A stretch of DNA of 64,000 bases from Actinomycetota bacterium (GCA_016870365.1 VGBW01000001.1:62001-126000); one strand, 5' to 3'. Shown: positions 52,418 to 61,084, counted from the first letter of the stretch. A program made the numbers and translations. The notes: a model not told the origin generated them from the letters alone.

Positions 52418-53161
52418 ATGACTCAGGTCTTGAGCTCCTTGGATGATCAAATCCTAACCCTTAGCCTCAATCGCGTCGAGAAGCAAAATGCTATTACTCG
52501 GGATATGTATCAATTCCTGGCTGATAAATTGAAAGAAGCAAACGGAGACTTTGGGATTCGAGCAGTAGTTATCACGCATGAAGGGCCACATTTCACCGCT
52601 GGAAATGACATCTTTGATTTTCTAAACAATCCGCCTCATGAGCCTGGCTCACCTGTTTGGAATTTCCTGCAAGAAATTCACAACTTCACAAAGCCACTCC
52701 TTGCAGCAGTTTCAGGAAATGCAATTGGAATTGGAACAACGATGTTGCTTCACTGCGATATCACTATTGCATCTCAGAAAACTAACTTTTCAATGCCATT
52801 TGTAAACCTAGGCCTTGTTCCTGAAGCGGGGGCGACTCTCTTATTTCCAAGGCTTGTGGGATATCAAAAAGCTGCACAAATTCTTCTCACTGGAGAACCT
52901 TTTAGCGCAGTGCAAGCCGTTGAGCTGGGTCTTATTGCAGGTATAGCTGAAAATCCAAAAGATGAGATTAGAAAAATTGCGCTAAAGCTTGCAAGCCAGC
53001 CACCAAATGCAATCTTGCAGACAAAAGCGCTTTTAAAGAGCGATCTCCATGAGAAGGTTAAAGTGGTAATGCAGGCAGAAGGGGAGCTCTTTCTTCGGGC
53101 CCTTGGATCAGATGAGGCCCAAGAGGCCTTTATGAAACTAGCAGCAAGGAAAGGCAAGTAG
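52418..53161 (+). CDS. Enoyl-CoA hydratase/isomerase-family protein
   Basis: A 247-aa crotonase. Oxyanion-hole segments are GPHFTAGNDIFDF and AVSGNAIGIGTTMLLHCD; the catalytic-glutamate region reads FVNLGLVPEAGATLLFPRLVG. One of the two typical glutamates of hydratases (usually in the GGGxE segment) is not obvious, so an isomerase or another crotonase reaction is possible. It is followed without a gap by the SDR gene; the pair probably acts on the same acyl-CoA or short-chain substrate. Confidence 0.87.
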   Translation: MTQVLSSLDDQILTLSLNRVEKQNAITRDMYQFLADKLKEANGDFGIRAVVITHEGPHFTAGNDIFDFLNNPPHEPGSPVWNFLQEIHNFTKPLLAAVSGNAIGIGTTMLLHCDITIASQKTNFSMPFVNLGLVPEAGATLLFPRLVGYQKAAQILLTGEPFSAVQAVELGLIAGIAENPKDEIRKIALKLASQPPNAILQTKALLKSDLHEKVKVVMQAEGELFLRALGSDEAQEAFMKLAARKGK

Positions 53162-53992
53162 ATGAGTCTTGCAGGAAAGAAGATTTTCGTTACTGGCGGA
53201 TCTCGAGGTATTGGACTAGCCATCGCAATTAGGGCTGCAAAAGATGGAGCAATGATTGCAATTGCTGCTAAAACTAATGAACCAAATCCAAAGCTTCCAG
53301 GAACCATTCACACTGCAGCAAGTGATATCACTGCAGCTGGGGGAAAGGCCCTAGCTATTCAATGCGATTTAAGAGATGAAAATCAGATAAGTGCAGCGGT
53401 GGATCAGGCTGCTAAAGAGTTCGGTGGTATCGACATTTTAATTAACAATGCAAGTGCTATTAATCTCACTCCCACGCTGCAAACGCCTGCTAAGAGATTT
53501 GACCTAATGTTTGATGTAAATGTTCGAGGAACTTTTCTGACCTCCCAAGCAGTTCTACCTCACCTGCAAGAAAGTGCTAAAGCTGGGCGAAACCCACATA
53601 TCTTGACTCTCTCTCCACCCCTTTCGATGAAGGCAAAGTGGTTTAGAAACCATGTTGCCTACACCATGGCAAAGTATGGAATGAGTATGTGCGTGCTGGG
53701 AATGGCTGAAGAATTCAAGCGCGATAGGATCGCAGTTAATGCCCTCTGGCCAAGGACCGCAATTGATACTGCAGCTCTTGCAATGATTCCTGGGGTTGAT
53801 AGGGCAGCTTGCAGGACCCCTGAGATCTTGGCTGATGCTGCCTACATCATTCTAAATCGCTCATCTGATACTTGCAGCGGCAACTTCTTTGTCGACGATG
53901 AAGTTCTAGCCTCAGAGGGGATAACTGATCTAGATAGGTATTCAGTAGTTCCTGGAACTAAAGACTTTCTTCTAGATTTCTTCCTTGATTAA
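53162..53992 (+). CDS. Short-chain dehydrogenase, HSDL2-like
   Basis: A 276-aa SDR with the NAD(P) motif TGGSRGIGLAIAIRAAKDGA, the DILINNAS strand and the catalytic YTMAK (Y-x-x-x-K). The IAAKTNEPNPKLPGTIHTAA and NPHILTLSPPLSMKAKWF segments are typical of hydroxysteroid-dehydrogenase-like protein 2 (HSDL2) homologues, linked to fatty-acid metabolism. It lacks the SCP2 domain of the animal protein. The ATG follows the enoyl-CoA hydratase stop directly. The 3' end overlaps cbiO by 4 bp. Confidence 0.87.
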   Translation: MSLAGKKIFVTGGSRGIGLAIAIRAAKDGAMIAIAAKTNEPNPKLPGTIHTAASDITAAGGKALAIQCDLRDENQISAAVDQAAKEFGGIDILINNASAINLTPTLQTPAKRFDLMFDVNVRGTFLTSQAVLPHLQESAKAGRNPHILTLSPPLSMKAKWFRNHVAYTMAKYGMSMCVLGMAEEFKRDRIAVNALWPRTAIDTAALAMIPGVDRAACRTPEILADAAYIILNRSSDTCSGNFFVDDEVLASEGITDLDRYSVVPGTKDFLLDFFLD

Positions 53993-54741
53993 AGGGTAAA
54001 GCCCTTAGGAAGCTCCAAGCGATGGGCTTCAAGAAGTTTGCTATCGGATAGAACGCTCCCTATCTGACCATCTGCCACTACCACCCCCGCCGAGAGGATC
54101 ACCGCTCTCTGGCAAAGTTCATGGGCAAATGGCAGATCGTGAGTAACCATCAGCAGCGTGATATCTAGAGAGGTGATTATCTCTGCTAATTCTCTCCTGG
54201 CAGCAGGATCTAGATTTGATGATGGCTCATCCATTACCAATATCGCAGGTTTCATCACTAGAACCGTTGCCACTGCAACCCTTCTTCTCTGACCGAAGGA
54301 GAGATGATGCGGGGGCCTATCGATGAAATCGCTCATTCCCACTAATTCCAGGGCATCTTTAACTGCCTTCTCTAACTCCAAGCCTCGAAGCCCTGCGTTA
54401 TAGGGCCCAAAGGCCACATCTTCACCAACGGTTGGCATAAATAGCTGATCATCGGGATCTTGAAAGACAATGCCAACTTTATGGCGGATAGATCTGATGC
54501 TCTCAGCGTTTTTCGCGTCTACTAATTCTCCGGCAACTCGCACTTTCCCTTGCATAGTAGGGATGATCCCGTTTAGGTGGAGAACTAACGTAGTTTTTCC
54601 GGCGCCATTTGGGCCCAGTAATGCAACTCTCTCTCCTTTACTAATTGAAAGGTTAACTCCGTAGAGCGCTTGATTTCCATCGGGATAGACATAGGCAAGC
54701 TCTGATATCTCGAGGCTTTTTTCTCGCATCTCTCTATCCAT
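53989..54741 (-). CDS. cbiO: Cobalt/nickel ECF transporter ATPase CbiO
   Basis: A 250-aa ABC ATPase of the energy-coupling-factor type. Walker A is GPNGAGKTT (residues 43-51), VFQDPDDQLFMPTVGEDVAFGPYN is the CbiO/EcfA Q-loop signature, LSFGQRRRVAVA the ABC signature and ILVMDEPSSNLDP Walker B. It drives the CbiM-CbiN-CbiQ complex. Five bases separate it from cbiQ. A single ATPase gene is present, so it probably acts as a homodimer. Confidence 0.93.
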   Translation of the reverse strand: MDREMREKSLEISELAYVYPDGNQALYGVNLSISKGERVALLGPNGAGKTTLVLHLNGIIPTMQGKVRVAGELVDAKNAESIRSIRHKVGIVFQDPDDQLFMPTVGEDVAFGPYNAGLRGLELEKAVKDALELVGMSDFIDRPPHHLSFGQRRRVAVATVLVMKPAILVMDEPSSNLDPAARRELAEIITSLDITLLMVTHDLPFAHELCQRAVILSAGVVVADGQIGSVLSDSKLLEAHRLELPKGFTL

Positions 54742-54746
54742 ATCTG

Positions 54747-55520
54747 CTAGAGGGAAACGGAGATTAACAGGGAGGCCAGAGCTAGAAGTGGCAGGGCCAA
54801 ACCAAGAACTATCTGGTTAGGTGAGATCGTCACCCGCTCCTCTTTCGGCAGCGTTCCACTGTATCCGCGAGAGAGCATAGCTAGATGAACTCTCTCTCCA
54901 CGTTCGTATGATCTTATAAAGAGCGCACCAGCAGAGTTAGCTAAAACTCTCCAGTGTCTGATGCCCTTAGCCTCAAAGCCCCTGGAGGCTCTAGCAACTC
55001 TCATACGCTCCATCTCATCGGTGACCACATTGAGATAACGCAGCATGAAGGTTGCTATCTGCACCAACATACTAGGCAGTCGAAGTACCTCAAGTCCTCG
55101 CAGAATCTCCCTAGCGGTAGTAGTTGCTGAAAGCAAGATTGCACTTAGTACACCTAGCGTTGCTTTGGCAATAATTGCTGCACCAGCGTTGATTCCCTCT
55201 TGATAAAGCGATAACCCTAGGAAATCAACTCTCTCACCCTGACCAAAAAAGGGCATTAAGAGAGCGAAGGCTACGAAGGGTATTTCAATCAAGCTGCGTT
55301 TTATCACAATCAATGGGGGAATCTTTGCAATCGCAAGGGCCAGCCAAATGACGGAAAAATAGGCAATATGAGCATCAATATTAGTTATTGGGGTGGCAAC
55401 GGCGACCAAGATGAAGAGCAGGACAGCCACGATTTTGATTTGTGGCGGAAGGTCATGAATGAAGGTATGGCGATGGAGATATAGGCGTTCGCCTACATCA
55501 TGTCCGTGGTGGTGCGCTAT
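54747..55520 (-). CDS. cbiQ: Cobalt/nickel ECF transporter transmembrane protein CbiQ (non-canonical start)
   Basis: A transmembrane coupling protein with the two cytoplasmic helices typical of EcfT (ERMRVARASRGFEAKG and LAMLSRGYSG, each with the A/S-R-G signature). A canonical GTG at 55430 gives 227 aa, but the frame continues upstream through GERLYLHRHTFIHDLPPQIKI, which matches the conserved CbiQ N-terminus. No ATG, GTG or TTG exists between the upstream in-frame stop and that region. Possible starts are ATC (55529) or ATA (55520); I show 55520, giving 257 aa. Alternatively the start was lost by mutation, leaving the GTG form. The gene identity is firm; the start is uncertain. Confidence 0.82.
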   Translation of the reverse strand: MAHHHGHDVGERLYLHRHTFIHDLPPQIKIVAVLLFILVAVATPITNIDAHIAYFSVIWLALAIAKIPPLIVIKRSLIEIPFVAFALLMPFFGQGERVDFLGLSLYQEGINAGAAIIAKATLGVLSAILLSATTTAREILRGLEVLRLPSMLVQIATFMLRYLNVVTDEMERMRVARASRGFEAKGIRHWRVLANSAGALFIRSYERGERVHLAMLSRGYSGTLPKEERVTISPNQIVLGLALPLLALASLLISVSL

Positions 55521-55531
55521 AGTAAGGATTA

Positions 55532-55837
55532 CTACCGACGCTTCTTCACTAGGCTAAATAGCACCAGAGCTACAACCGCAGTAGCAATTACCCCTACGAG
55601 TCCAGCCACCCCAACGCTTAGGCGTTCATTATCAAGAAAGGCGACACCATAATCGGCAAGCGGTGAACCAGAGAGGGCTGAATCTTTAGCTGTTTCCAGA
55701 AACCCTTCATCCTCGGCAACCTTCTCAAGCCCATCAGGGCTTGAGGAAGCATAATGAGAAACCCCCATAGCAAGAACTGTGGCAGCAAGGAAAAAACCAA
55801 AATAGAATCTCTTTAGACTCTCCTTACTCTGCTTCAT
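55532..55837 (-). CDS. cbiN: Cobalt/nickel transporter auxiliary subunit CbiN (PDGLE domain)
   Basis: A 101-aa membrane protein with two helices flanking an extracellular loop; ASSSPDGLEKVAEDEGF is the PDGLE motif that marks CbiN/NikN subunits. It assists CbiM in metal loading. Its ATG overlaps the cbiM stop by 1 bp (TAATG). The operon order M-N-Q-O is the standard one. Confidence 0.9.
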   Translation of the reverse strand: MKQSKESLKRFYFGFFLAATVLAMGVSHYASSSPDGLEKVAEDEGFLETAKDSALSGSPLADYGVAFLDNERLSVGVAGLVGVIATAVVALVLFSLVKKRR

Positions 55838-56508
55838 TACGAGCGTACCTTCAAAGGAACTTCTTTTCTGCTCCAGCCATGAACTAGATCAGATCTTGAT
55901 GCCAATATTGCAGAAACTGTCAGCATGGTAATCATTGCCTCACCGATACCAATGAAGATATGAGTAGAGAACATAGCGGCAAAAACGGCATCTACCGGCG
56001 CCGTTGCATTGCCTCCTATGGCATATTGAAGAGTAAATGCTGATGCTGAAATTGGAACTGATGCAAAGGCTGCAATGCCTGCAGCTAGCGGAACTGCGGT
56101 TTTTGTCTTTGGTAGAAGCCTTATCGCCGCTCTAAATGCCAAGTAGCTTGCAAGCACTGCGATAACACTTAGATTAAAAACGTTTAATCCCAAAGCTATC
56201 AGCCCACCATCGGCAAATAAAAGAGCTTGAACGCCAAGAACGACTGTGACGGCTAGAGATGCGGCATAAGGGCCAACTAGAACCATTGCTAGTGCCCCTC
56301 CTAAGAGATGGCCACTGGTTCCAGCAGCAACTGGGAAGTTGAGCATTTGAACGGCAAAGATAAATACTGCCGTCAATCCGGCCATGGGCGCGGTGCGATC
56401 ATCGACCACAGACTTCGCCTTCTTCAAGGCAACGGCGGTGCCAGCAACGGCCAGCAACCCAAAGGCCGCGGAGGTAGGGATATCGATGAAACCATCAGGA
56501 ATGTGCAT
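55837..56508 (-). CDS. cbiM: Cobalt/nickel ECF transporter substrate-binding protein CbiM
   Basis: A 223-aa membrane protein starting MHIPDGFID, whose N-terminal Met-His forms the metal site in CbiM/NikM. LGGALAMVLVGPYAASLAVTVVLGVQALLFADGG and FSTHIFIGIGEAMITM are conserved core helices. Co2+ or Ni2+ cannot be told apart; no cobalamin riboswitch or B12-synthesis gene is visible here. The start is set by TAATCT 6 nt upstream, and an inverted repeat abuts that promoter. It heads the cbiMNQO operon. Confidence 0.92.
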   Translation of the reverse strand: MHIPDGFIDIPTSAAFGLLAVAGTAVALKKAKSVVDDRTAPMAGLTAVFIFAVQMLNFPVAAGTSGHLLGGALAMVLVGPYAASLAVTVVLGVQALLFADGGLIALGLNVFNLSVIAVLASYLAFRAAIRLLPKTKTAVPLAAGIAAFASVPISASAFTLQYAIGGNATAPVDAVFAAMFSTHIFIGIGEAMITMLTVSAILASRSDLVHGWSRKEVPLKVRS

Positions 56509-56520
56509 GGGATCAGATTA
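56509..56520 (-). promoter_or_regulatory. Leaderless -10 element of cbiM
   Basis: On the minus strand TAATCT (56515-56520) is followed by 6 nt and the cbiM ATG. Confidence 0.55.
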
Positions 56521-56543
56521 ATGCAAATCCTTGGCATTTGCAT
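56521..56543 (-). promoter_or_regulatory. Palindromic operator at the cbiMNQO promoter
   Basis: A perfect inverted repeat ATGCAAAT-N7-ATTTGCAT directly abuts the cbiM -10 element and covers the whole spacer and -35 position. This arrangement is that of a metal-responsive repressor site. It resembles the streptomycete Nur box (tTGCaa-N5-ttGCAA) in core triplets but not in spacing; the regulator is unidentified. Confidence 0.65.
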
Positions 56544-56582
56544 ATGATAGGCCGAAAGGCCATGAACTCTATTTTCAAGCCT

Positions 56583-56594
56583 TAAGGTGGCGCC
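56583..56594 (+). promoter_or_regulatory. Leaderless -10 element of the EamA gene at 56595
   Basis: TAAGGT (56583-56588) ends 6 nt before the ATG at 56595. Confidence 0.55.
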
Positions 56595-57539
56595 ATGAGC
56601 TCTCAAGTGTCGCCAGGGATCTCAAAGTCAGCAATGACCTGGCTTTCGCTTTGGACTGTCTATCTAATCTGGGGATCAACCTACTTCGCCATCGCCAATG
56701 TAATTGAGAGCATGCCTCCACTTTTGGCGATGGGGATTCGCTTTCTTATTGCGGGATTATTGCTTGCCTTACTCATCTCGCTTCGACAAGGGGTGGGTGA
56801 ACTAAAGATTCCTAAAGAAGAATTGAGGAGCTCACTAGTGATGGGTTTTCTGCTTCTTGGCTTTGGACTTGGAACTGTCTCTATCGCCCAGGCTTATGTG
56901 CCCTCGGGAATTGCGGCCCTAATAATTGCGGCTCTTCCTCTATGGATCGCAATTTTTCGCACTATCTCTGGCGAACGATTGGCAAGAGTGTCTTGGCTAG
57001 GGCTAGTGATTGGTTTTGCTGGAATGGCGCTACTGCTAAAGCCTGGAAGCATTACTCCAGTTAGCGACATTGAAGATTCTAAGCTCTTTCTCTTTATGCT
57101 CTTGGTTTTGCTCGGCAATATTGGTTGGGCTTTAGGCACATTCCTAGCCCCTAGATTTCCCCTTCCAAAAGATACCTTGGTCTTTACTGCCTATGAAATG
57201 TTGGCAGGGGGAGTATCGCTCACTCTGGGCGGCTTTATCAAAGGTGAATCCATCTCTGATTTCCTTGATGCCACAAGTTGGTCTTGGTTATGGTTTTTCT
57301 ACCTAGTTATTTTTGGATCAATTGCAGCTTATAGCGCCTATCTCTGGTTAGTTGCTAATGCTCCAGTCTCACTAACTGCTACTTATGCCTATGTTAATCC
57401 GATTATTGCTGTGGCATTAGGCGTGATATTCCTAGATGAATTGATCACCAGCGCCTACGCCTCTGGGGCAGCAATAGTCTTAGTTGGAGTCATCTTGGTG
57501 GTCTCAGCGGAGCGAGTCAAGAAAGAACCAGCTATCTAA
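56595..57539 (+). CDS. EamA/DMT-family transporter (RhaT/YedA-like)
   Basis: A 314-aa transporter with ten hydrophobic helices in two EamA repeats. LWTVYLIWGSTYFAIANVIESMPPLLAMGIRFLIAG is the first-repeat signature, and LTATYAYVNPIIAVALGVIFLDE the second. Amino-acid or metabolite export is typical. It is divergent from cbiM and convergent with the decayed amidotransferase, 3 bp apart. Confidence 0.9.
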   Translation: MSSQVSPGISKSAMTWLSLWTVYLIWGSTYFAIANVIESMPPLLAMGIRFLIAGLLLALLISLRQGVGELKIPKEELRSSLVMGFLLLGFGLGTVSIAQAYVPSGIAALIIAALPLWIAIFRTISGERLARVSWLGLVIGFAGMALLLKPGSITPVSDIEDSKLFLFMLLVLLGNIGWALGTFLAPRFPLPKDTLVFTAYEMLAGGVSLTLGGFIKGESISDFLDATSWSWLWFFYLVIFGSIAAYSAYLWLVANAPVSLTATYAYVNPIIAVALGVIFLDELITSAYASGAAIVLVGVILVVSAERVKKEPAI

Positions 57540-57542
57540 GCT

Positions 57543-58280
57543 TTATATCGCCTCTATCTCATGGGATAAATAATGGCGATTAACAGTTAAAATAGAGTGA
57601 TTCTGCATTAAACCCCAGCCGCTTTGGCCCCAACCAGAGGATGCCACGGCGACTCCATTAACATAGATGCGATAGCGAAATTCGTAGTAGAGATCATCAC
57701 TCCAACTCGGCTTTTTCTCTGGACCGTTCTCGCCAACCACGATCAAGAAATCAGAGTTGATGATCATGGAGTTAATAGAGCTATATTCGAAGTCGTCCTT
57801 GAGGCTCTTGATGGCCTTTATGACTCCATCGACAAATCCATTTGATTCATTCTCTGTTAGTAAGAAGAGAAGGAAAAGCTCGCCATCTAGTAACGCCCTC
57901 TCAAAGTGCTGCATATTCTGGGGAAATAGGTGATTTCAGCGCTTCAAAGGGGCTAACTGTGCCCCATAATGAATAGAGGCAATATCTTCAAAACTAAACG
58001 GATGGGCATTTTCTCGAGTAACTCCAAGGCCAGAGGAGGCCCATCTAGAGTTAAGCAGAGCAGCTGGGGCGTTCTGAGAGCTTATGGCTTCGCTGAACTT
58101 GGTGCTTGATGCTGCGCTGCCAACCTGCTTGACAACTGTTGCGCTATCTAGATTAGCCAGAGCCAATCCCCAAGAATCAATATGAACTTCTGAGAGTTTG
58201 AGAAAGTCGTTAGAGCCTGGCCCCATAAACTCCGGCAAATTAACCGCTTCCTTAGCGCTATAGGCCAGAAGTCAACAGAT
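57543..58280 (-). pseudogene. Class II glutamine amidotransferase pseudogene
   Basis: One continuous reading frame of 245 codons encodes a YafJ/EgtC-like class II glutamine amidotransferase with several lesions. The family start MCRLLAY is present as ATC TGT TGA followed by LLAY: the start codon is ATC (58278-58280), Cys2 is kept, and codon 3 is TGA (58272-58274). A second in-frame TGA lies at 57936-57938, splitting the frame into an N-terminal part (SWGLALAN, RWASSGLGVTRENAHPFSFEDIASIHYGA) and a C-terminal part (LLDGELFLLFLL, VASSGWGQSGWGLM). The usual HNG oxyanion motif reads HYG and the usual DGWG reads DSWG. The -10 element TAGACT remains exactly 6 nt before the ATC. Most likely a recently inactivated gene. 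Confidence 0.82.
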
Positions 58281-58292
58281 AAGGCGAGTCTA
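58281..58292 (-). promoter_or_regulatory. Surviving -10 element of the amidotransferase pseudogene
   Basis: On the minus strand TAGACT (58287-58292) lies 6 nt before the ATC codon that occupies the former start position. Confidence 0.5.
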
Positions 58293-58297
58293 TCGGC

Positions 58298-58309
58298 TAC
58301 CCTAAGAGG
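58298..58309 (+). promoter_or_regulatory. Leaderless -10 element of the M48 protease gene
   Basis: TACCCT (58298-58303) ends 6 nt before the GTG at 58310. Confidence 0.5.
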
Positions 58310-59527
58310 GTGCTTCTAACTGCCTTGGTAATCATTGTCCTAGCGGCCTACATAATCGAATCAATGCTCGATAACCTAAACCTATCTACTGCAAGAAATA
58401 CCCTAGACCCCAAGATTGCCCACCTCTATGATGCTAGAGAGCGGGAGAGGTCTATAAGTTACAGCGCAGAGAAAACTCGATTCGGATTCATCTCCTCAAC
58501 AACCTCGACTCTGATACTGATATTTGCCCTTAGCTATGGCTGGTTTGCATCCCTTGATGGTTGGGCAAGAGGCATCTTTGATAGTCAGATCTTGGTATCA
58601 CTTCTCTTTGTTGCATCTTTGAGCGTGATTTTCTGGCTACTTAATCTTCCCTTTACACTTTATGGAACATTTCGAATTGAAGAAAAATATGGATTTAACA
58701 AAACCACTCCTAAAGTCTTTGTCACTGACACGATAAAAGGCGCGGCCCTAGCCATTACTATAGGCGGCAGCCTTTTAACAGCAGTTCTCTGGCTCTATCA
58801 GGAGCTTGAGGCAAGTTTCTGGATTCTGGGCTGGGCTCTATTTGCCCTCTTTTCGCTCCTGATGTTTATGTTTGGAACGACTCTGATTTTGCCACTATTT
58901 AACAAGTTAGAGCCTGTTAAAGAGGGACCCCTAAGAGAGGGCATAGAGAAGTACTGCGCTTCCCAGGGCTACAACCTAGGACGACTATTTGTAATGGATG
59001 GATCTAAGAGATCATCAAAGGCAAACGCCTTCTTTAGTGGACTTGGCTCGAGCAAGACTATTGTCTTGTTTGATACTTTGCTCGAGAAATTAAGTACCAC
59101 TGAAATAATTGCAGTTCTCGCCCATGAGATTGGCCATTACAAGAAGAGACATACGCTTTCCATGTTTATCTTTAGCAATATCCAGACATTTGCGACCTTT
59201 GCCCTACTTGGTTGGCTCCTAGGATATCCAGAGCTATCAACAGCATTAGGCGCTAAGGAGAGCAGTTTTCATCTCTCAGCGCTAACATTCTTTATTCTCT
59301 TTACTCCACTTAGTATCTTCTTTGGGTTAATAAGCAACACCTGGTCTCGCCATAATGAGTATGAAGCAGACACTTTTGCTAAGCAGACCTACAAGGAAGA
59401 ACCGATGCGAAGTGCTCTAAGCAAGATCTCCACCGATAGCCTGGCGAATCTTTCGCCTCATCCTGCCTTCGTGGCATTTAATTACACCCATCCCACTCTG
59501 CTACAGAGGCTTAATAACTTAGGATAG
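58310..59527 (+). CDS. M48-family metalloprotease (Ste24/CAAX-protease-like)
   Basis: A 405-aa integral membrane zinc protease. Seven or so hydrophobic helices surround the zinc motif HEIGH (near residue 271), with the third ligand Glu in NEYEADTFAKQ near 350. YGFNKTTPKVFVTDTIKG and LFVMDGSKRSSKANAFFSGLG are Ste24/M48A signatures. It is likely a membrane-protein quality-control protease. The GTG start follows a leaderless -10 element; it ends at a strong bidirectional terminator. Confidence 0.92.
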   Translation: MLLTALVIIVLAAYIIESMLDNLNLSTARNTLDPKIAHLYDARERERSISYSAEKTRFGFISSTTSTLILIFALSYGWFASLDGWARGIFDSQILVSLLFVASLSVIFWLLNLPFTLYGTFRIEEKYGFNKTTPKVFVTDTIKGAALAITIGGSLLTAVLWLYQELEASFWILGWALFALFSLLMFMFGTTLILPLFNKLEPVKEGPLREGIEKYCASQGYNLGRLFVMDGSKRSSKANAFFSGLGSSKTIVLFDTLLEKLSTTEIIAVLAHEIGHYKKRHTLSMFIFSNIQTFATFALLGWLLGYPELSTALGAKESSFHLSALTFFILFTPLSIFFGLISNTWSRHNEYEADTFAKQTYKEEPMRSALSKISTDSLANLSPHPAFVAFNYTHPTLLQRLNNLG

Positions 59528-59530
59528 AAG

Positions 59531-59564
59531 AGCAAGAGGGCCTGTTTTCACAGGCCCTCTTGCT
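59531..59564. terminator. Bidirectional terminator between the M48 protease gene and glnA
   Basis: A 15-bp perfect stem (59531-59545 with 59550-59564, core GCAAGAGGGCCTGT) closes on a TTTC tetraloop. It lies between two convergent genes and should end both transcripts. Confidence 0.9.
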
Positions 59565-59573
59565 TAGCTCTAT

Positions 59574-61004
59574 TTAGATATCGTAATAGAGTTCGAACTC
59601 TGCTGGATGTGGGCGTAGGCGAACGTAATCAATCTCTGACTTACGTTTCCAATCAATCCAGGTATCGATCAGGTCTTTAGTAAAGACACCGCCGCGAGTT
59701 AAGAAGTCGTGATCTCGCTCTAGGTTATCGATAACCGCATCAAGGGAACCTGGAACTTGAGCAATCGCTTTGGCCTCATCACCCTCCAACCCATAGAGAT
59801 CTTTATCAACTGGCTTTGATGGCTCTATCTTGTTTATGATTCCATCAAGACCTGCCATCAAGATCGCTGCAAAGGCTAGATATGGATTTGATGATGGATC
59901 TGGGCAGCGGAACTCAATGCGCTTGGCCTTAGGGCTTGATCCGGTAATTGGGATGCGGATACAAGCTGAGCGGTTACGAGCGGAGTAAACAAGATTTACT
60001 GGAGCTTCATAACCAGGAACTAGGCGCTTATAGGAGTTAACAGTTGGATTGGTAAATGCCAGGAGTGTTGGAGCATGCCTTAGGAGCCCTCCGATATACC
60101 AGCGGGCAGTATCTGAGAGGTTGGCATAGCCATCTCCCCACATAAGTGGCTTGCCATCTTTCCAAAGTGATTGGTGGACATGCATTCCAGATCCGTTATC
60201 ACCAAAGAGTGGTTTTGGCATAAAGGTCGCAGTCTTTCCAGCAGCCCAGGCCGTGTTCTTAATGACATATTTGAATTTCATTAGATCATCTCCGGCATGG
60301 AGAATGTCATTGAAGCGATAGTTGATCTCCATTTGCCCGGCAGTTCCCACCTCATGGTGAGCACGCTCCACAACAAGTCCGACTTTGGCTAGATTCATAA
60401 CCATCTGGTCACGAAGATCTGCGAATTGATCTGCGGGAGAGACCGGGAAATATCCACCTTTGATTCTGGTGCGATATCCACGATTTGGCGTGCCATCTGG
60501 ATCGTCATCGATTCCGGTATTCCATGCTCCTTCATAGGAGTCAATTTCATAGAAACCAGTGTTCATTCGGGTCTGGAACTTAGCTCGATCAAAGACATAG
60601 AACTCAGCCTCTGGAGCGAAATAGGCAGTGTCGGCAATTCCAGTAGATCTCATGAATTCCACTGCCTTGTTTACTATCTGGCGTGGGTCTCTGCTATAGG
60701 CAGAGTTATCATCAGGATTTACTACTGAGAAATGCATAACTAAAGTCTTCTCCGTTCTAAAGGGATCGATGAAGGCTGTCTCCGGAGCGGGGAGAATCTT
60801 CATGTCTGATTCATGAATTGATTGAAACCCTCTAATTGAGGAGCCATCAAACATCAGGCCATCTTTGAAGATATCTTCTGTAAATTGTGAGGCTGGGACG
60901 TTGAAGTGATGCTGAATACCCGGTAGATCGGTAAAGCGCACATCAACGAGTGCAACATTTTCTTTCTTTATGTAATTCAAAACTTCTGCAGAATTCTTAA
61001 ACAT
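59574..61004 (-). CDS. glnA: Glutamine synthetase type I
   Basis: GlnA makes glutamine from glutamate, ammonia and ATP. The 476-aa protein begins [17 protein letters not shown], the typical GSI-beta N-terminus; an upstream start at 61025 adds seven unlikely residues, and GGGAGAG lies before 61004. Conserved motifs include [12 protein letters not shown], the [11 protein letters not shown] segment, the ATP-binding [22 protein letters not shown], and the adenylylation tyrosine in VDKDLYGL. No adenylyltransferase (glnE) is in the window. A GlnR-like palindrome lies about 80-120 bp upstream. Confidence 0.98.
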   Translation of the reverse strand: MFKNSAEVLNYIKKENVALVDVRFTDLPGIQHHFNVPASQFTEDIFKDGLMFDGSSIRGFQSIHESDMKILPAPETAFIDPFRTEKTLVMHFSVVNPDDNSAYSRDPRQIVNKAVEFMRSTGIADTAYFAPEAEFYVFDRAKFQTRMNTGFYEIDSYEGAWNTGIDDDPDGTPNRGYRTRIKGGYFPVSPADQFADLRDQMVMNLAKVGLVVERAHHEVGTAGQMEINYRFNDILHAGDDLMKFKYVIKNTAWAAGKTATFMPKPLFGDNGSGMHVHQSLWKDGKPLMWGDGYANLSDTARWYIGGLLRHAPTLLAFTNPTVNSYKRLVPGYEAPVNLVYSARNRSACIRIPITGSSPKAKRIEFRCPDPSSNPYLAFAAILMAGLDGIINKIEPSKPVDKDLYGLEGDEAKAIAQVPGSLDAVIDNLERDHDFLTRGGVFTKDLIDTWIDWKRKSEIDYVRLRPHPAEFELYYDI

Positions 61005-61084
61005 TTCTCTCCCAAGGTCTCTCACATCTTCTAATCAGCTCCACTTTGAGCTCTCCGGCAATGGCCTAAACCTAGGCCAGGGCC

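Noticed and set aside
56509-56594. Cobalamin riboswitch upstream of cbiM
   Set aside because: The gap is only 86 bp, the mRNA appears leaderless, and no B12-box sequence is present.
57543-57914. Independent 123-aa hypothetical gene
   Set aside because: It is in the same frame as the upstream fragment and matches the C-terminal part of the same amidotransferase family.
57543-58280. TGA read as an amino acid (alternative code or selenocysteine) in the amidotransferase
   Set aside because: Other genes here end in TGA normally, one TGA falls at an Arg position, no SECIS-like hairpin was seen, and further active-site changes point to decay.
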